From positions 1 through 63,274 of the forward strand of contig NZ_ASRY01000311.1 of assembly GCF_000520815.1 (NCBI RefSeq): a DNA stretch of 63,274 bases. The letters run 5' to 3'. The stretch is from Paenibacillus maysiensis. GTDB taxonomy: Bacteria > Bacillota > Bacilli > Paenibacillales > Paenibacillaceae. Position numbers and translations under genes: made by a program. The notes below the pieces were generated by a model. That model did no database searches. It saw nothing but the letters and a program-made list of their open reading frames with translations, and had not been told where the DNA came from. This document shows positions 1-7,334 of this stretch, one piece after another (position 1 is the first letter of the stretch; each line of letters opens with the position of its first letter).

Positions 1-130
1 TTACTCACTCGTTGTTCAGTTTTCAAAGATCAAACCCATATTATATCTTGCTATCGTTCTTGCTTTGTTTCATCACCGCGTCTCAGTGGCGACCTTTATA
101 ATATATCATTACTTTGTGAGATTTGCAAGA
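1..130 (-). promoter_or_regulatory. Promoter and boxA leader of an rRNA operon off the left edge
   Basis: On the minus strand TTGCAA (128-123) and TATATT (105-100) are separated by exactly 17 bases. An A-rich run just upstream (about 129-175) resembles an UP element. The leader then carries a boxA-like antitermination motif, TGATCTTTGAAAA (32-20), followed by the ACTGAACAACGAGTGAG string typical of pre-16S leaders in Bacillus and Paenibacillus. The 16S gene itself is not in the window, so the downstream operon is inferred from this leader. Confidence 0.8.
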
Positions 131-221
131 GTTTTTTTAATTTCTTTTTTTTGAGCAAATTTCTCAAAAAGGAACGAAAATTAATTTACCATGAATCCTA
201 AATAGAGTCAATACTTATTTT

Positions 222-266
222 GATATCAGAAAGTATAAACTTCTTAAGGGTTAACTTCCTGATATC
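222..266. repeat. 13-base inverted repeat between the small gene and the rRNA promoter
   Basis: Arms at 222-234 (GATATCAGAAAGT) and 254-266 (ACTTCCTGATATC) are complementary except for one position, with a loop of about 19 bases. It lies just past the stop of the small minus-strand gene at 296-526 and upstream of the rRNA promoter. No T-run follows on the minus strand, so a classical terminator is not obvious. A processing hairpin or protein-binding site is equally possible. Confidence 0.5.
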
Positions 267-295
267 TCTGATTTTATAATTAGCTCTTATATCTT

Positions 296-526
296 TTATT
301 GTTTGGTTTGGGGAACGCGCCCTCTGCGAGCATATTTGGATAGTTCCTTGGCGGGTGCAAAGCGGGCATACATGCGAAAAACTGTTTTATACCGAAGCGC
401 TATCGCATAACGAATATCCTGATCCAATCGGGTATCGCTCATATCAAGCAGCATTTCATCAAGTTCCTTACGAAGAACATAATCCAGTTCCTTGCATTCT
501 TTTTCGTTAAACAGCATTCCCAGCAT
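296..526 (-). CDS. Small hypothetical protein (76 aa)
   Basis: I do not recognise this protein. It is charged, probably all-helical, with an acidic N-terminal half (KECKELDYVLRKELDEMLLD) and a basic C-terminal half rich in Arg and Lys. There is no signal peptide or membrane segment. The ATG at 526 is preceded by GGGAG nine bases upstream, which supports a real gene. It stands alone between the SpoIIM-family gene and the rRNA promoter, in the same orientation as both. The 194 bases upstream (527-720) hold nothing I can name. It could be a small nucleic-acid-binding or regulatory protein, but nothing in the sequence proves it. Confidence 0.7.
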   Translation of the reverse strand: MLGMLFNEKECKELDYVLRKELDEMLLDMSDTRLDQDIRYAIALRYKTVFRMYARFAPAKELSKYARRGRVPQTKQ

Positions 527-720
527 ATGACCATACTCCCTTATCAGCTTATTATATAGTGCTTATATTCGCTCAACTATTGTTCCAGTCTTTACCTGTT
601 TTTAAACTCAACTGCTAAGGTTTCAAACTTATTCCGATTTAATTCCATGTTTTCACTTTGGGCTCTCCCCTTTGTTATGTTCAATTTTCAGGAAAAATAT
701 AAATAACCGACCATAATATT

Positions 721-1335
721 TTAATGTGACAATAAACGATACGTTATTCCACTCTCGATTGCAGCAGCAATAAACAGCAGAACAACGGACCATATAGACA
801 CCCTCAACGTCTGTTTCATAAACGACTCCCACGTTTGGGCAAGCCCTTTTCGTTTCAACCCTATGCCTGCACCGATCGAGGACATCACTTGCCCCCCAAA
901 CTTCAAACCGAAAGCACAGGCGATAATTAAAACAGGTAATTCAATTACACCATGCGGAAGCAGTCCTTTTACAATAACCTCATACAAGCTTCTGCACGTA
1001 TCCGCCTGTAAGTGTACGACAAACCCCAAAACCATCCCATTCATAATTAAAAATACAAACGGTACAATTCCAAATAAAGCTCCTACAAATATAACCAGCA
1101 CACACTTGATAGCATTATTGAAAAAGATAAACACAAAAAAACTCCATTGAGGATGTTCAGTCTGCTGCAAACGCTGAGCCACTTCCCCCAATCCTGACAA
1201 TTGTTGAGTCAATATGGATTGAATAGCCCCTGTACTTAACCAGCCCACCACAATACTTATGCAAAACAGAAATGCGGAAACTAAAATCAACCGTCTTGTC
1301 GTGTGTAAATCATGTAGAAATGCTTTTAATCCCAT
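721..1335 (-). CDS. SpoIIM-family (DUF95) membrane protein
   Basis: This 204-residue integral membrane protein has the hallmarks of the stage II sporulation protein M family: the paired asparagines in FFNNAIK, the GIVPF turn, the NGMVLG motif, and the LLPHGVIELP motif in the second half. Hydrophobic segments lie near residues 15-35, 65-85, 87-108, 125-150 and 178-198. Canonical SpoIIM is part of the SpoIIM-IIP-IID engulfment machine, but the usual spoIIM gene sits elsewhere in Bacillales, so this is more likely a paralogue of unknown role. The start ATG has GGAGG ten bases upstream. The gene is divergent from pdaB and shares an intergenic region of about 100 bases with it. B. subtilis, as I recall it, has the unrelated kbaA near here. 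Confidence 0.85.
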   Translation of the reverse strand: MGLKAFLHDLHTTRRLILVSAFLFCISIVVGWLSTGAIQSILTQQLSGLGEVAQRLQQTEHPQWSFFVFIFFNNAIKCVLVIFVGALFGIVPFVFLIMNGMVLGFVVHLQADTCRSLYEVIVKGLLPHGVIELPVLIIACAFGLKFGGQVMSSIGAGIGLKRKGLAQTWESFMKQTLRVSIWSVVLLFIAAAIESGITYRLLSH

Positions 1336-1435
1336 CAGATCAATCCCTCCTGTTTAGTCCAATGGCATAATTGACAACCCCAGGCATAGCTTTAAGTAAA
1401 CAAGCACTTCTATGATGAAAGGGGCGTTATTAACC

Positions 1436-2215
1436 ATGAATTCTTTTTTTTATGTACTGAATGGCAAAAAAATTAAACGGTTCTTTATCGTAGCGGCGGC
1501 GGCCATTTTCGCTATTGGGGTCATTTATGTAGAAACCGATAATGTCACCGTTTTTTCCGAGGAAGTACCAGCGGCTATTTATAGTGTACCCACAGACAAA
1601 AAGCTGATCGCTCTTACCTTTGACATTAGTTGGGGAGATAAGCGTACTGAACCCATCCTAAAGGTTCTTGAGGACAAAAAAGTGAACAAGTCCACCTTCT
1701 TTCTTTCCTCTCCATGGAGCAAAACGCACCCGGAGCTTGTAAATCAGATAAAAGATCGTGGATATGAGATCGGCAGCCATGGACATAAACATGAAAATTA
1801 CAGCAGTCTAAGTGATGAGGACATTCGTAAGCAGATTTCAACAGCCCACACCACGTTGACCGAGCTGACCGGGCAGCCGCCGAAGTTGATCCGTATGCCT
1901 AATGGTGATTTCGACAAAAGGGTTCTTCAGGTCGCCAGCACTTTCGGCTACAAAACAATCCAGTGGGACACTGATTCTTTAGATTGGAAAAACCCAGGTA
2001 CTCAGGTCATTATTGACCGTGTTGTGAAAAAAGCACATCCCGGCGACATTGTTCTTCTGCATGCCAGTGATTCCTGTAAGCAAACTCATGAAGCGCTGCC
2101 CATCATTATCGACAAATTGCGTGCGCAAGGTTATGAATTTGTAACTGTATCCGAACTGCTTCAACAGGGCACAGTAAAAGGCAAAGAGGTTCGTGATCAG
2201 GCCCTGGGTCTTTAA
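1436..2215 (+). CDS. pdaB: Polysaccharide deacetylase family sporulation protein PdaB
   Basis: PdaB is a NodB-type polysaccharide deacetylase homologue needed for late spore maturation in B. subtilis. The 259-residue form starts with a cytosolic tail and one transmembrane anchor (about residues 14-31). The catalytic domain follows with TFDISWG at 61-67, SHGHKHEN at 114-121 and RMPNGDFD at 153-160. The TFDISWG version, lacking the second Asp of the usual TFDDG motif, is typical of the PdaB subfamily. I chose the ATG at 1436, which follows AAAGGGG by 11 bases and matches the usual PdaB N-terminus, rather than the in-frame ATG at 1412. It precedes gerD on the same strand. Forespore expression is expected from the family, but I see no convincing sigma-G promoter here. 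Confidence 0.93.
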   Translation: MNSFFYVLNGKKIKRFFIVAAAAIFAIGVIYVETDNVTVFSEEVPAAIYSVPTDKKLIALTFDISWGDKRTEPILKVLEDKKVNKSTFFLSSPWSKTHPELVNQIKDRGYEIGSHGHKHENYSSLSDEDIRKQISTAHTTLTELTGQPPKLIRMPNGDFDKRVLQVASTFGYKTIQWDTDSLDWKNPGTQVIIDRVVKKAHPGDIVLLHASDSCKQTHEALPIIIDKLRAQGYEFVTVSELLQQGTVKGKEVRDQALGL

Positions 2216-2260
2216 GAAGTTATTTTACAACCTTCTCAACAAAAAACCAAAATTCAGACG

Positions 2261-2290
2261 ACATATTTCACCTCATCCATTCGCATACTA
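2261..2290 (+). promoter_or_regulatory. Probable sigma-G promoter of gerD
   Basis: ACATA (2261-2265) and a perfect CATACTA (2284-2290) are 18 bases apart, matching the forespore sigma-G pattern (-35 near GHATR, -10 CATNHTA). It lies about 30 bases upstream of the gerD start, and gerD is a known sigma-G gene in B. subtilis. Confidence 0.65.
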
Positions 2291-2321
2291 TCCACATTCA
2301 TGATGAAGGAGGAATACGGCC

Positions 2322-3062
2322 ATGAATTGGACTCGTTTGCGATTAGTCAGCATGATATGCGTACTGGGCGTTGCGCTGACCGGCTGTGGTTCGGACCAGA
2401 GCTCGGCGCCACCCCAGAACAGCTATAAAGAAATGAAAACGATGGTTGTCGATATTTTAAAAAGCGATGACGGGAAAAAAGCAGTGGAGGAAGCTTTGAC
2501 CGGGGAAAGCAGCTCATCGAAAGATGGACAATCCGGTCAAGGCAGCGAAGGCGGTGGATCTGGCGGTGGCTCCGGCGACAGTATGGGAATGAAAATGATT
2601 ATGCCCACACAGTCAGCAGAACAGATGAAGATCGCAGTCAAGGATACTCTGGTTTCTCCGGAATACAAAAAGGAAATCGAGAAAATCATGACTGATCCGC
2701 GCTTTGCCGGTGAGTTTGCCAAGGCCATCAACAGCCAAAGTAAGCAACTTCATATGCAGCTCATTAAAGACCCTTCTTATCAAAAATCTATTGAGGCGAT
2801 GCTCAAATCGCCAGAACTGACCAAAATGTATATGGACTTAACTAAAACCCCTGAATACCGCAAACAATCTATGACGGTCATGCACGATGCGATGCAGAAT
2901 CCGATTTTCCGACTTGAGGTTATGAATTTACTCAAAACTGTCGTACAGGAAGAGCTCCAACCCAAGGTTGAGAAAAAAAGTGGTGGTCAGGAAGGGACAA
3001 GCGGTGGAAAACAAGATGGCGGCGGTGGTGATAGCGGCAGCGGTGGACAAGAAGGTCAATAA
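2322..3062 (+). CDS. gerD: Spore germination lipoprotein GerD
   Basis: GerD is an inner-membrane lipoprotein that clusters nutrient germinant receptors in spores. The protein has a lipoprotein signal ending in LTGC, with the lipidated Cys at residue 22, then the conserved start YKEMKTMVVDILKSDDGKKA and a helical core (about 96-215). The C-terminus is Gly/Ser/Gln-rich, as in B. subtilis GerD. Unusual here is a second Gly/Ser-rich low-complexity stretch at about residues 62-87, which interrupts the helical core and helps make the protein 246 residues long, against roughly 185 in B. subtilis (from memory). The ATG at 2322 has AGGAGG eight bases upstream. A sigma-G-like promoter precedes it, and a bidirectional terminator separates it from the convergent salA. 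Confidence 0.95.
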   Translation: MNWTRLRLVSMICVLGVALTGCGSDQSSAPPQNSYKEMKTMVVDILKSDDGKKAVEEALTGESSSSKDGQSGQGSEGGGSGGGSGDSMGMKMIMPTQSAEQMKIAVKDTLVSPEYKKEIEKIMTDPRFAGEFAKAINSQSKQLHMQLIKDPSYQKSIEAMLKSPELTKMYMDLTKTPEYRKQSMTVMHDAMQNPIFRLEVMNLLKTVVQEELQPKVEKKSGGQEGTSGGKQDGGGGDSGSGGQEGQ

Positions 3063-3063
3063 T

Positions 3064-3095
3064 AAAAAGGCTGGTTCAGGAACCAGCCTTTTTTT
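3064..3095. terminator. Bidirectional terminator between gerD and salA
   Basis: A perfect stem GGCTGGTTC/GAACCAGCC with a two-base loop is flanked by A-run and T-run, so it can end both the plus-strand gerD transcript and the minus-strand salA transcript. It abuts both stop codons. Confidence 0.92.
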
Positions 3096-3096
3096 C

Positions 3097-4203
3097 TTAT
3101 TCAGATTCGGCGTGCAATGTCGTAATTTGAGTGGCGATGTCGTTGTAGATCGCTCCCGTTGCCGATTCGGATTTATATACAGATGGTGAAAAATCCGCCT
3201 CTGCCGGATGATTATCCGGAATACCCAGTGGAATTTGCGCCAGCAGCTTTGTATGAAGAGTGTCCGCCAGCATAGCCCCGCCCCCACGGCCGAAAACATA
3301 GTCCTTCTCCCCGGTAGAGGATACATAATAGGACATGTTCTCCACAACGCCGATGACCTTATGATCCGTTTGGAGCGCCATTGCTCCTGCACGGGCGGCC
3401 ACAAAGGCTGCGGTTGCATGAGGAGTAGTCACAATGATTTCTTCACTCTGCGGGATCATCTGGTGTACATCAAGCGCTACATCCCCGGTTCCCGGCGGTA
3501 AATCAAGAATCATATAGTCCAGCTTGCCCCATTCCACATCGCTAAAAAACTGTCTGAGCATTCTTCCCAGCATGGGTCCTCTCCAGATCACGGGGTTGTT
3601 CTCCCTGACAAAAAAGCCCATAGACATAATCTTGATACCAAATCGCTCCACCGGCTGAATAATACCGTCTTCTACGGTAGGAACGTCCTCGGCTCCGATC
3701 ATATCTGGTACGCTAAATCCATAAATGTCCGCATCAATCAAACCTACACGTTTGCCCTGTCTAGCCAAGGCAGCCGCTAGATTTACAGCCACTGTCGATT
3801 TCCCGACACCGCCTTTTCCGCTGGCAATGGCAATAAACCGTACGCCAGATGCCGGATTCAGCAGCTCATGTTCTTCCATACCAGCAGCATGTCCCTTGGT
3901 CAAAACCGGGTCAGCCGCTTCCTTCGCATTCTCTCCCGTCTGAATGGCGGATCTTTCATGCTCAGACGCTTCACGAATACGAATATGAATATGGTTCAGT
4001 CCCGCTTCTTCCAACGTCTGTCTGATTTCCCTCTCCAGCTCTGCCCGTGCCCCTTCCTCCGAGTTCAGACTAATCGCGGTCAAGGATACACGATCCTCTT
4101 TAATAACAACATCCCGAATAAAATGAAGATTGACCAAACGATGACCTGTATGAGGCTCTCGTACCTGTTGAAGTAGCTCTATAACTTGCTCTCTGGATTG
4201 CAT
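3097..4203 (-). CDS. salA: Mrp/NBP35-family ATPase SalA
   Basis: This is a 368-residue member of the Mrp/ApbC (MinD-like) P-loop family, whose members carry or insert iron-sulfur clusters. In B. subtilis SalA also acts as a regulator that lifts ScoC repression. The N-terminal 80 residues form a MIP18/DUF59 domain. A linker follows, then the deviant Walker A SGKGGVGKS at 128-136 and the LIDADIYG motif near 150. The DLPPGTGD segment follows further on. It lies downstream of cwlD with about 60 bases between, the same pair as in B. subtilis. The start ATG is the only candidate that keeps the full DUF59 domain. Confidence 0.94.
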   Translation of the reverse strand: MQSREQVIELLQQVREPHTGHRLVNLHFIRDVVIKEDRVSLTAISLNSEEGARAELEREIRQTLEEAGLNHIHIRIREASEHERSAIQTGENAKEAADPVLTKGHAAGMEEHELLNPASGVRFIAIASGKGGVGKSTVAVNLAAALARQGKRVGLIDADIYGFSVPDMIGAEDVPTVEDGIIQPVERFGIKIMSMGFFVRENNPVIWRGPMLGRMLRQFFSDVEWGKLDYMILDLPPGTGDVALDVHQMIPQSEEIIVTTPHATAAFVAARAGAMALQTDHKVIGVVENMSYYVSSTGEKDYVFGRGGGAMLADTLHTKLLAQIPLGIPDNHPAEADFSPSVYKSESATGAIYNDIATQITTLHAESE

Positions 4204-4263
4204 GAATAATCAGCACCTCTGCTTCAATGAATTTACGTAGTTGTAAACACTTACAGTATACCA

Positions 4264-5040
4264 CTATCTGGCCTCAGGTGCTGACGAGACTCCCTTTTCC
4301 CCAGCGCTATAACGCAGCACTCCTTTATAAATCGCTGCTGCGACCTGTCTCTGATAGGTTTCATCACTCAGTCGTCTGGCTTCCTCCGGATGGGACAAAA
4401 AGCCCACTTCTACGAGAGCTGATGGCATTTTGAGGGCCTTGAGTAAATATACCGTATTCACCGTCTTGACCACTCTGTCTGTATTCTCCAGGTTGCGTTT
4501 AATCTCCTCCTGAATGAGGGAGGCCAAATTTTCGTTGTCCGCATGATTAGGGACGTAAAAGGTTTGGGCTCCACTCCAGCGGCTCGACGGGATGCTGTTC
4601 ATGTGAATACTTAAAAAGAGATCCGCTTTATGCTCCTCAATCATGCGCACACGCTGCTTCAGGTCCTCCGTTTTTCTTTTAGCATAGCCCTTGGTTTCTT
4701 GCTGTGCCAGATCACGGTCTGCCTCCCGAGTCATGACGACAACAGCTCCTGCTTGTTGCAAATAATCTCGCAAATATAAGGCAATCGCCAGATTAATGTC
4801 CTTCTCAATGACGCCTTCCTTGCTGACAGCCCCTCCATCTGGTCCTCCATGTCCTGCATCTATGGCAATTACTTTACCGGTAAGCGGAAGACTCCAATGG
4901 GTCCAGGCTCTCGAAGCGGGTATCTCATATAGAGCCAGCGTGATAAACAGAACGGCGAGACAGCAGCCCAACAGTATTTTTTTCAGCGTCCGATAGCGAA
5001 TCCACAGTGTAACCTCGTGTTTACGATTGTTTTTTTGCAT
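4264..5040 (-). CDS. cwlD: N-acetylmuramoyl-L-alanine amidase CwlD
   Basis: CwlD is the sporulation amidase that, together with PdaA, makes muramic delta-lactam in spore cortex. The protein has one N-terminal membrane anchor (about 20-40) followed by an Amidase_3 domain. Zinc ligands are visible: the His in DAGHGGPDGG at about 64, the Glu in EGVIEKD, and the His in LSIHMNS. The catalytic Glu is in ALVEVGFLSHPEEA. The ATG at 5040 is preceded by GGAGG nine bases away, but that Shine-Dalgarno sequence lies in the 3' arm of the hairpin at 5046-5095. Transcripts reading through from sat may therefore be poorly translated. It is followed by salA. Confidence 0.95.
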   Translation of the reverse strand: MQKNNRKHEVTLWIRYRTLKKILLGCCLAVLFITLALYEIPASRAWTHWSLPLTGKVIAIDAGHGGPDGGAVSKEGVIEKDINLAIALYLRDYLQQAGAVVVMTREADRDLAQQETKGYAKRKTEDLKQRVRMIEEHKADLFLSIHMNSIPSSRWSGAQTFYVPNHADNENLASLIQEEIKRNLENTDRVVKTVNTVYLLKALKMPSALVEVGFLSHPEEARRLSDETYQRQVAAAIYKGVLRYSAGEKGVSSAPEAR

Positions 5041-5045
5041 AACAA

Positions 5046-5095
5046 AACGCCTCCGTCCCTATACAGATACTAATGATCTATATGGGACGAGGCGT
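5046..5095 (-). terminator. Terminator-like hairpin after sat overlapping the cwlD ribosome-binding site
   Basis: On the minus strand ACGCCTC-GTCCCATATAGAT pairs with ATCT-TATAGGGAC-GAGGCGT (small bulges) around a short loop and is followed by TTTTGTT. It would end the cysH-sat transcript. The GGAGG of cwlD is inside the 3' arm, so the element could also act as a translational switch. Confidence 0.75.
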
Positions 5096-5109
5096 GTAAA
5101 TAGTACAAC

Positions 5110-6279
5110 TCAGGAATGAACAAATTCTTTCATACCTTCAATCAGCACTTGGGCGACTTCCGGTCGTGTAAATTCAGGCGGCGGGCAAACCCCCGAACGT
5201 AACAATTCCCTAACTTTGGTGCCCGAAAGCGTCAAATGATGTTCCTTAGGATGAGGGCATGTTTTGCTAGAGGCCATATTTCCACATCGGGTACAATAAA
5301 AGCTGTGTTCGAAGAACAACGGGGTAATCTCCAGTTCCTCAGGTGTGAAGTTTTTGAAAATATCCTGAGCTTCGTACGTACCATAGTAGTCTCCTACACC
5401 CGCATGGTCCCTTCCTACAATAAAATGGGTACACCCGTAGTTCTTCCGCACAATGGCATGAAAAATAGCCTCTCTCGGACCAGCATATCGCATGGCAGCA
5501 GGAAACACACCCAAAAAGGTACGGTCAGCCGGATAATAGTTGTTTAGCAGCACCAGATAGCTCTTCATACGCACATCTGCCGGAACGTCATCTGACTTGG
5601 TTTCACCCACGAGCGGATTCAGAAATAACGCATCGACAATCTCCATCGCGCTTTTTTGGATGTACTCATGTGCCCGATGTACGGGATTACGTGTTTGAAA
5701 CCCGACTACTGTTTTCCAGCCTTTTTCAGCAAAATGATTGCGTGTCTGCACCGGTGTGTAATAAAACTCACCAAATTGCGCGGGTTCTGGCCGATTCAGC
5801 ACCTGCAGAGATCCCCCTACATAAGTAGCTGGTCGCTCCAAAAGTTTTTTAACGCCAGGATGCGCCGGATCATTTGTCTTGAATACACGTCTGGCCTCCT
5901 CTGCCTGATCAACCTGATATATACTCTCAATATCAAGTACAGCATATATGGTACCGTCCGTTTCACCCACTAAAGCGACCTGTTGACCCAATGTAAGTTC
6001 CCGGGCTATGATCTCCGTAACCGCAAGCGTAATGGGGATACTCCAGACTGTACCATCGGCAAGACGCATATCCGCTACCACCGACCGATAGTCGGCTTCG
6101 TTCATAAACCCTGTCAGCGGAGAAAATGCCCCCACCCCAATCAAATCCAGATCGGAAATAGTCCACGAATTTACACGGATAGGAAACAATTCACGGGCGG
6201 CCTGCAAAAGTGTTTTTTGCTCTGGTCCTGTAATGATTCTATCGACAAGCGTTCCACCATGCGGAAGAATTGCAGCCAT
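5110..6279 (-). CDS. sat: Sulfate adenylyltransferase (ATP sulfurylase)
   Basis: Sat activates sulfate with ATP to adenosine 5'-phosphosulfate (APS) and pyrophosphate, the first step of assimilatory sulfate reduction. The 389-residue protein is the homo-oligomeric bacterial type. Visible are the nucleotide-binding motif [13 protein letters not shown], the [12 protein letters not shown] motif and, near the C-terminus, the CTRCGN...CPH cysteines common in this type. There is no fused APS-kinase domain. The ATG follows AGGAAG with good spacing. It lies 51 bases downstream of cysH and is followed by a hairpin terminator. With cysH it makes sulfite directly from sulfate without needing an APS kinase, if cysH uses APS as predicted. 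Confidence 0.96.
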   Translation of the reverse strand: MAAILPHGGTLVDRIITGPEQKTLLQAARELFPIRVNSWTISDLDLIGVGAFSPLTGFMNEADYRSVVADMRLADGTVWSIPITLAVTEIIARELTLGQQVALVGETDGTIYAVLDIESIYQVDQAEEARRVFKTNDPAHPGVKKLLERPATYVGGSLQVLNRPEPAQFGEFYYTPVQTRNHFAEKGWKTVVGFQTRNPVHRAHEYIQKSAMEIVDALFLNPLVGETKSDDVPADVRMKSYLVLLNNYYPADRTFLGVFPAAMRYAGPREAIFHAIVRKNYGCTHFIVGRDHAGVGDYYGTYEAQDIFKNFTPEELEITPLFFEHSFYCTRCGNMASSKTCPHPKEHHLTLSGTKVRELLRSGVCPPPEFTRPEVAQVLIEGMKEFVHS

Positions 6280-6330
6280 AATGCACTTCCTTTCTGTTCA
6301 TAAATGAGATTGACAGCTACTTGTTTATCG

Positions 6331-7023
6331 TTATTGATGGAGTCCACATTCCGTTTTCTCACTGCCTGACCAGCGACCAGCACGAGGATCTTCGCCTGGA
6401 AGGACTTTACGCGTACATTGCTCACAACCAATGCTGGGATAGTTACGATCATGTAGCGGATTATACAGCACTTTATGTGTATGAATATAGTTCCACACGT
6501 CCTCTGATGTCCAGCTCGCCAACGGGTTGAATTTAACGAGACCGAATTTTTCGTCATATTCTATCTTTTTTGCATTTGCACGGGTAGGAGCCTGATCTCG
6601 GCGAATCCCGGTAATCCATGCATCGTATTGCGATAAAATACGTGTCAGCGGCTCTACTTTACGTATACCACAGCATGTGTTGGGATCTGATTTCCAAAGC
6701 TCTTCTCCATGCTTGGCCGCTTGCTCTTCCGGAGTAATTAGGGGAGATACCCGCACAAAATCCATGTTGTATTTTTCCCTCATCTGATCACGCGTATCGT
6801 ACGTTTCTTGAAAATGAAAGTCAGTGTCCAAATAAAAAATATCACTGGAGGGACTAATTTTTTGCAGCATATCTACAAGCACTACATCCTCCGCCCCAAA
6901 GCTACAAGCAAAGGTAAGATTCGGAAACGTATGAACAGCATACTGAATAATTTCCTCAGGCGTAGCCTCTTCCAGCTCGATTGCCTTGACCTTGATCAAC
7001 TCTTCTTTCTCCAACAAGTTCAT
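6331..7023 (-). CDS. cysH: Adenylyl-sulfate (APS) reductase CysH
   Basis: CysH reduces activated sulfate to sulfite with thioredoxin. In the 230-residue form the PAPS-reductase fold carries the substrate loop SFGAED (41-46), the paired cysteines Cys117-Cys118, Cys200-x2-Cys203 and the C-terminal catalytic ECGLH (Cys226). The CC/CxxC set binds a 4Fe-4S cluster and is a mark of enzymes that accept APS, so APS reductase is the better name than PAPS reductase. I start at the ATG at 7023, which has GGAGG ten bases upstream; an in-frame ATG further upstream (7068) has no such site. It is the first gene of the cysH-sat unit, with a clear sigma-A promoter. Confidence 0.94.
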   Translation of the reverse strand: MNLLEKEELIKVKAIELEEATPEEIIQYAVHTFPNLTFACSFGAEDVVLVDMLQKISPSSDIFYLDTDFHFQETYDTRDQMREKYNMDFVRVSPLITPEEQAAKHGEELWKSDPNTCCGIRKVEPLTRILSQYDAWITGIRRDQAPTRANAKKIEYDEKFGLVKFNPLASWTSEDVWNYIHTHKVLYNPLHDRNYPSIGCEQCTRKVLPGEDPRAGRWSGSEKTECGLHQ

Positions 7024-7099
7024 TATCAATGCGCCTCCATATGAAGATTCATAAATAAATTCCAGCATTCCAATACCGACTAAACTAATAAGAATAAAT

Positions 7100-7129
7100 A
7101 TAGTATAAAACTTTCATATTCATTGTCAA
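7100..7129 (-). promoter_or_regulatory. Sigma-A promoter of cysH-sat
   Basis: TTGACA (7129-7124) and TACTAT (7105-7100) on the minus strand are 18 bases apart, about 75 bases upstream of the cysH start. A TTGGAAT element lies in the leader and could be part of a sulfur-regulator (CymR-type) site, but I could not align it to a full operator. Confidence 0.7.
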
Positions 7130-7234
7130 TCCAAGGGATTGTGTCCTTATGCATACAATCTTTGGCCCTAAAAATGCAGAATCGTTGCCCTGTAAGCATT
7201 ATATAACCCTATCCTCCGCATCCGACCAAGTTCA

Positions 7235-7264
7235 TTGACTTTATATAAAATATTCTTATACAAT
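7235..7264 (+). promoter_or_regulatory. Sigma-A promoter of the malic enzyme gene
   Basis: TTGACT (7235-7240) and TACAAT (7259-7264) on the plus strand have an 18-base spacer. Transcription would start near 7271, just before the conserved coding region. The stretch between this promoter and the divergent cysH promoter (7130-7234) shows nothing else I can name. Confidence 0.65.
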
Positions 7265-7334
7265 ACATTTGGAAATCACCCTAAAGTTACTTGATAACTA
7301 AAAGTAATTAGTCATAGAAAGAAAGTTCGCTTGA

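Noticed and set aside
35..52. A second TATAAT (minus strand, 45-40) as a possible P2 promoter of the rRNA operon
   Set aside because: No acceptable -35 at 16-18 bases, and transcription would start inside boxA.
1366..1412. Sigma-G promoter of pdaB
   Set aside because: GGCATA and ACTTCTA are spaced acceptably, but the transcript would begin within the ribosome-binding site and the -10 is poor.
7060..7100. CymR-type operator (TTGGAAT) in the cysH leader
   Set aside because: Only the GGAAT half could be matched; the rest of the consensus does not align.
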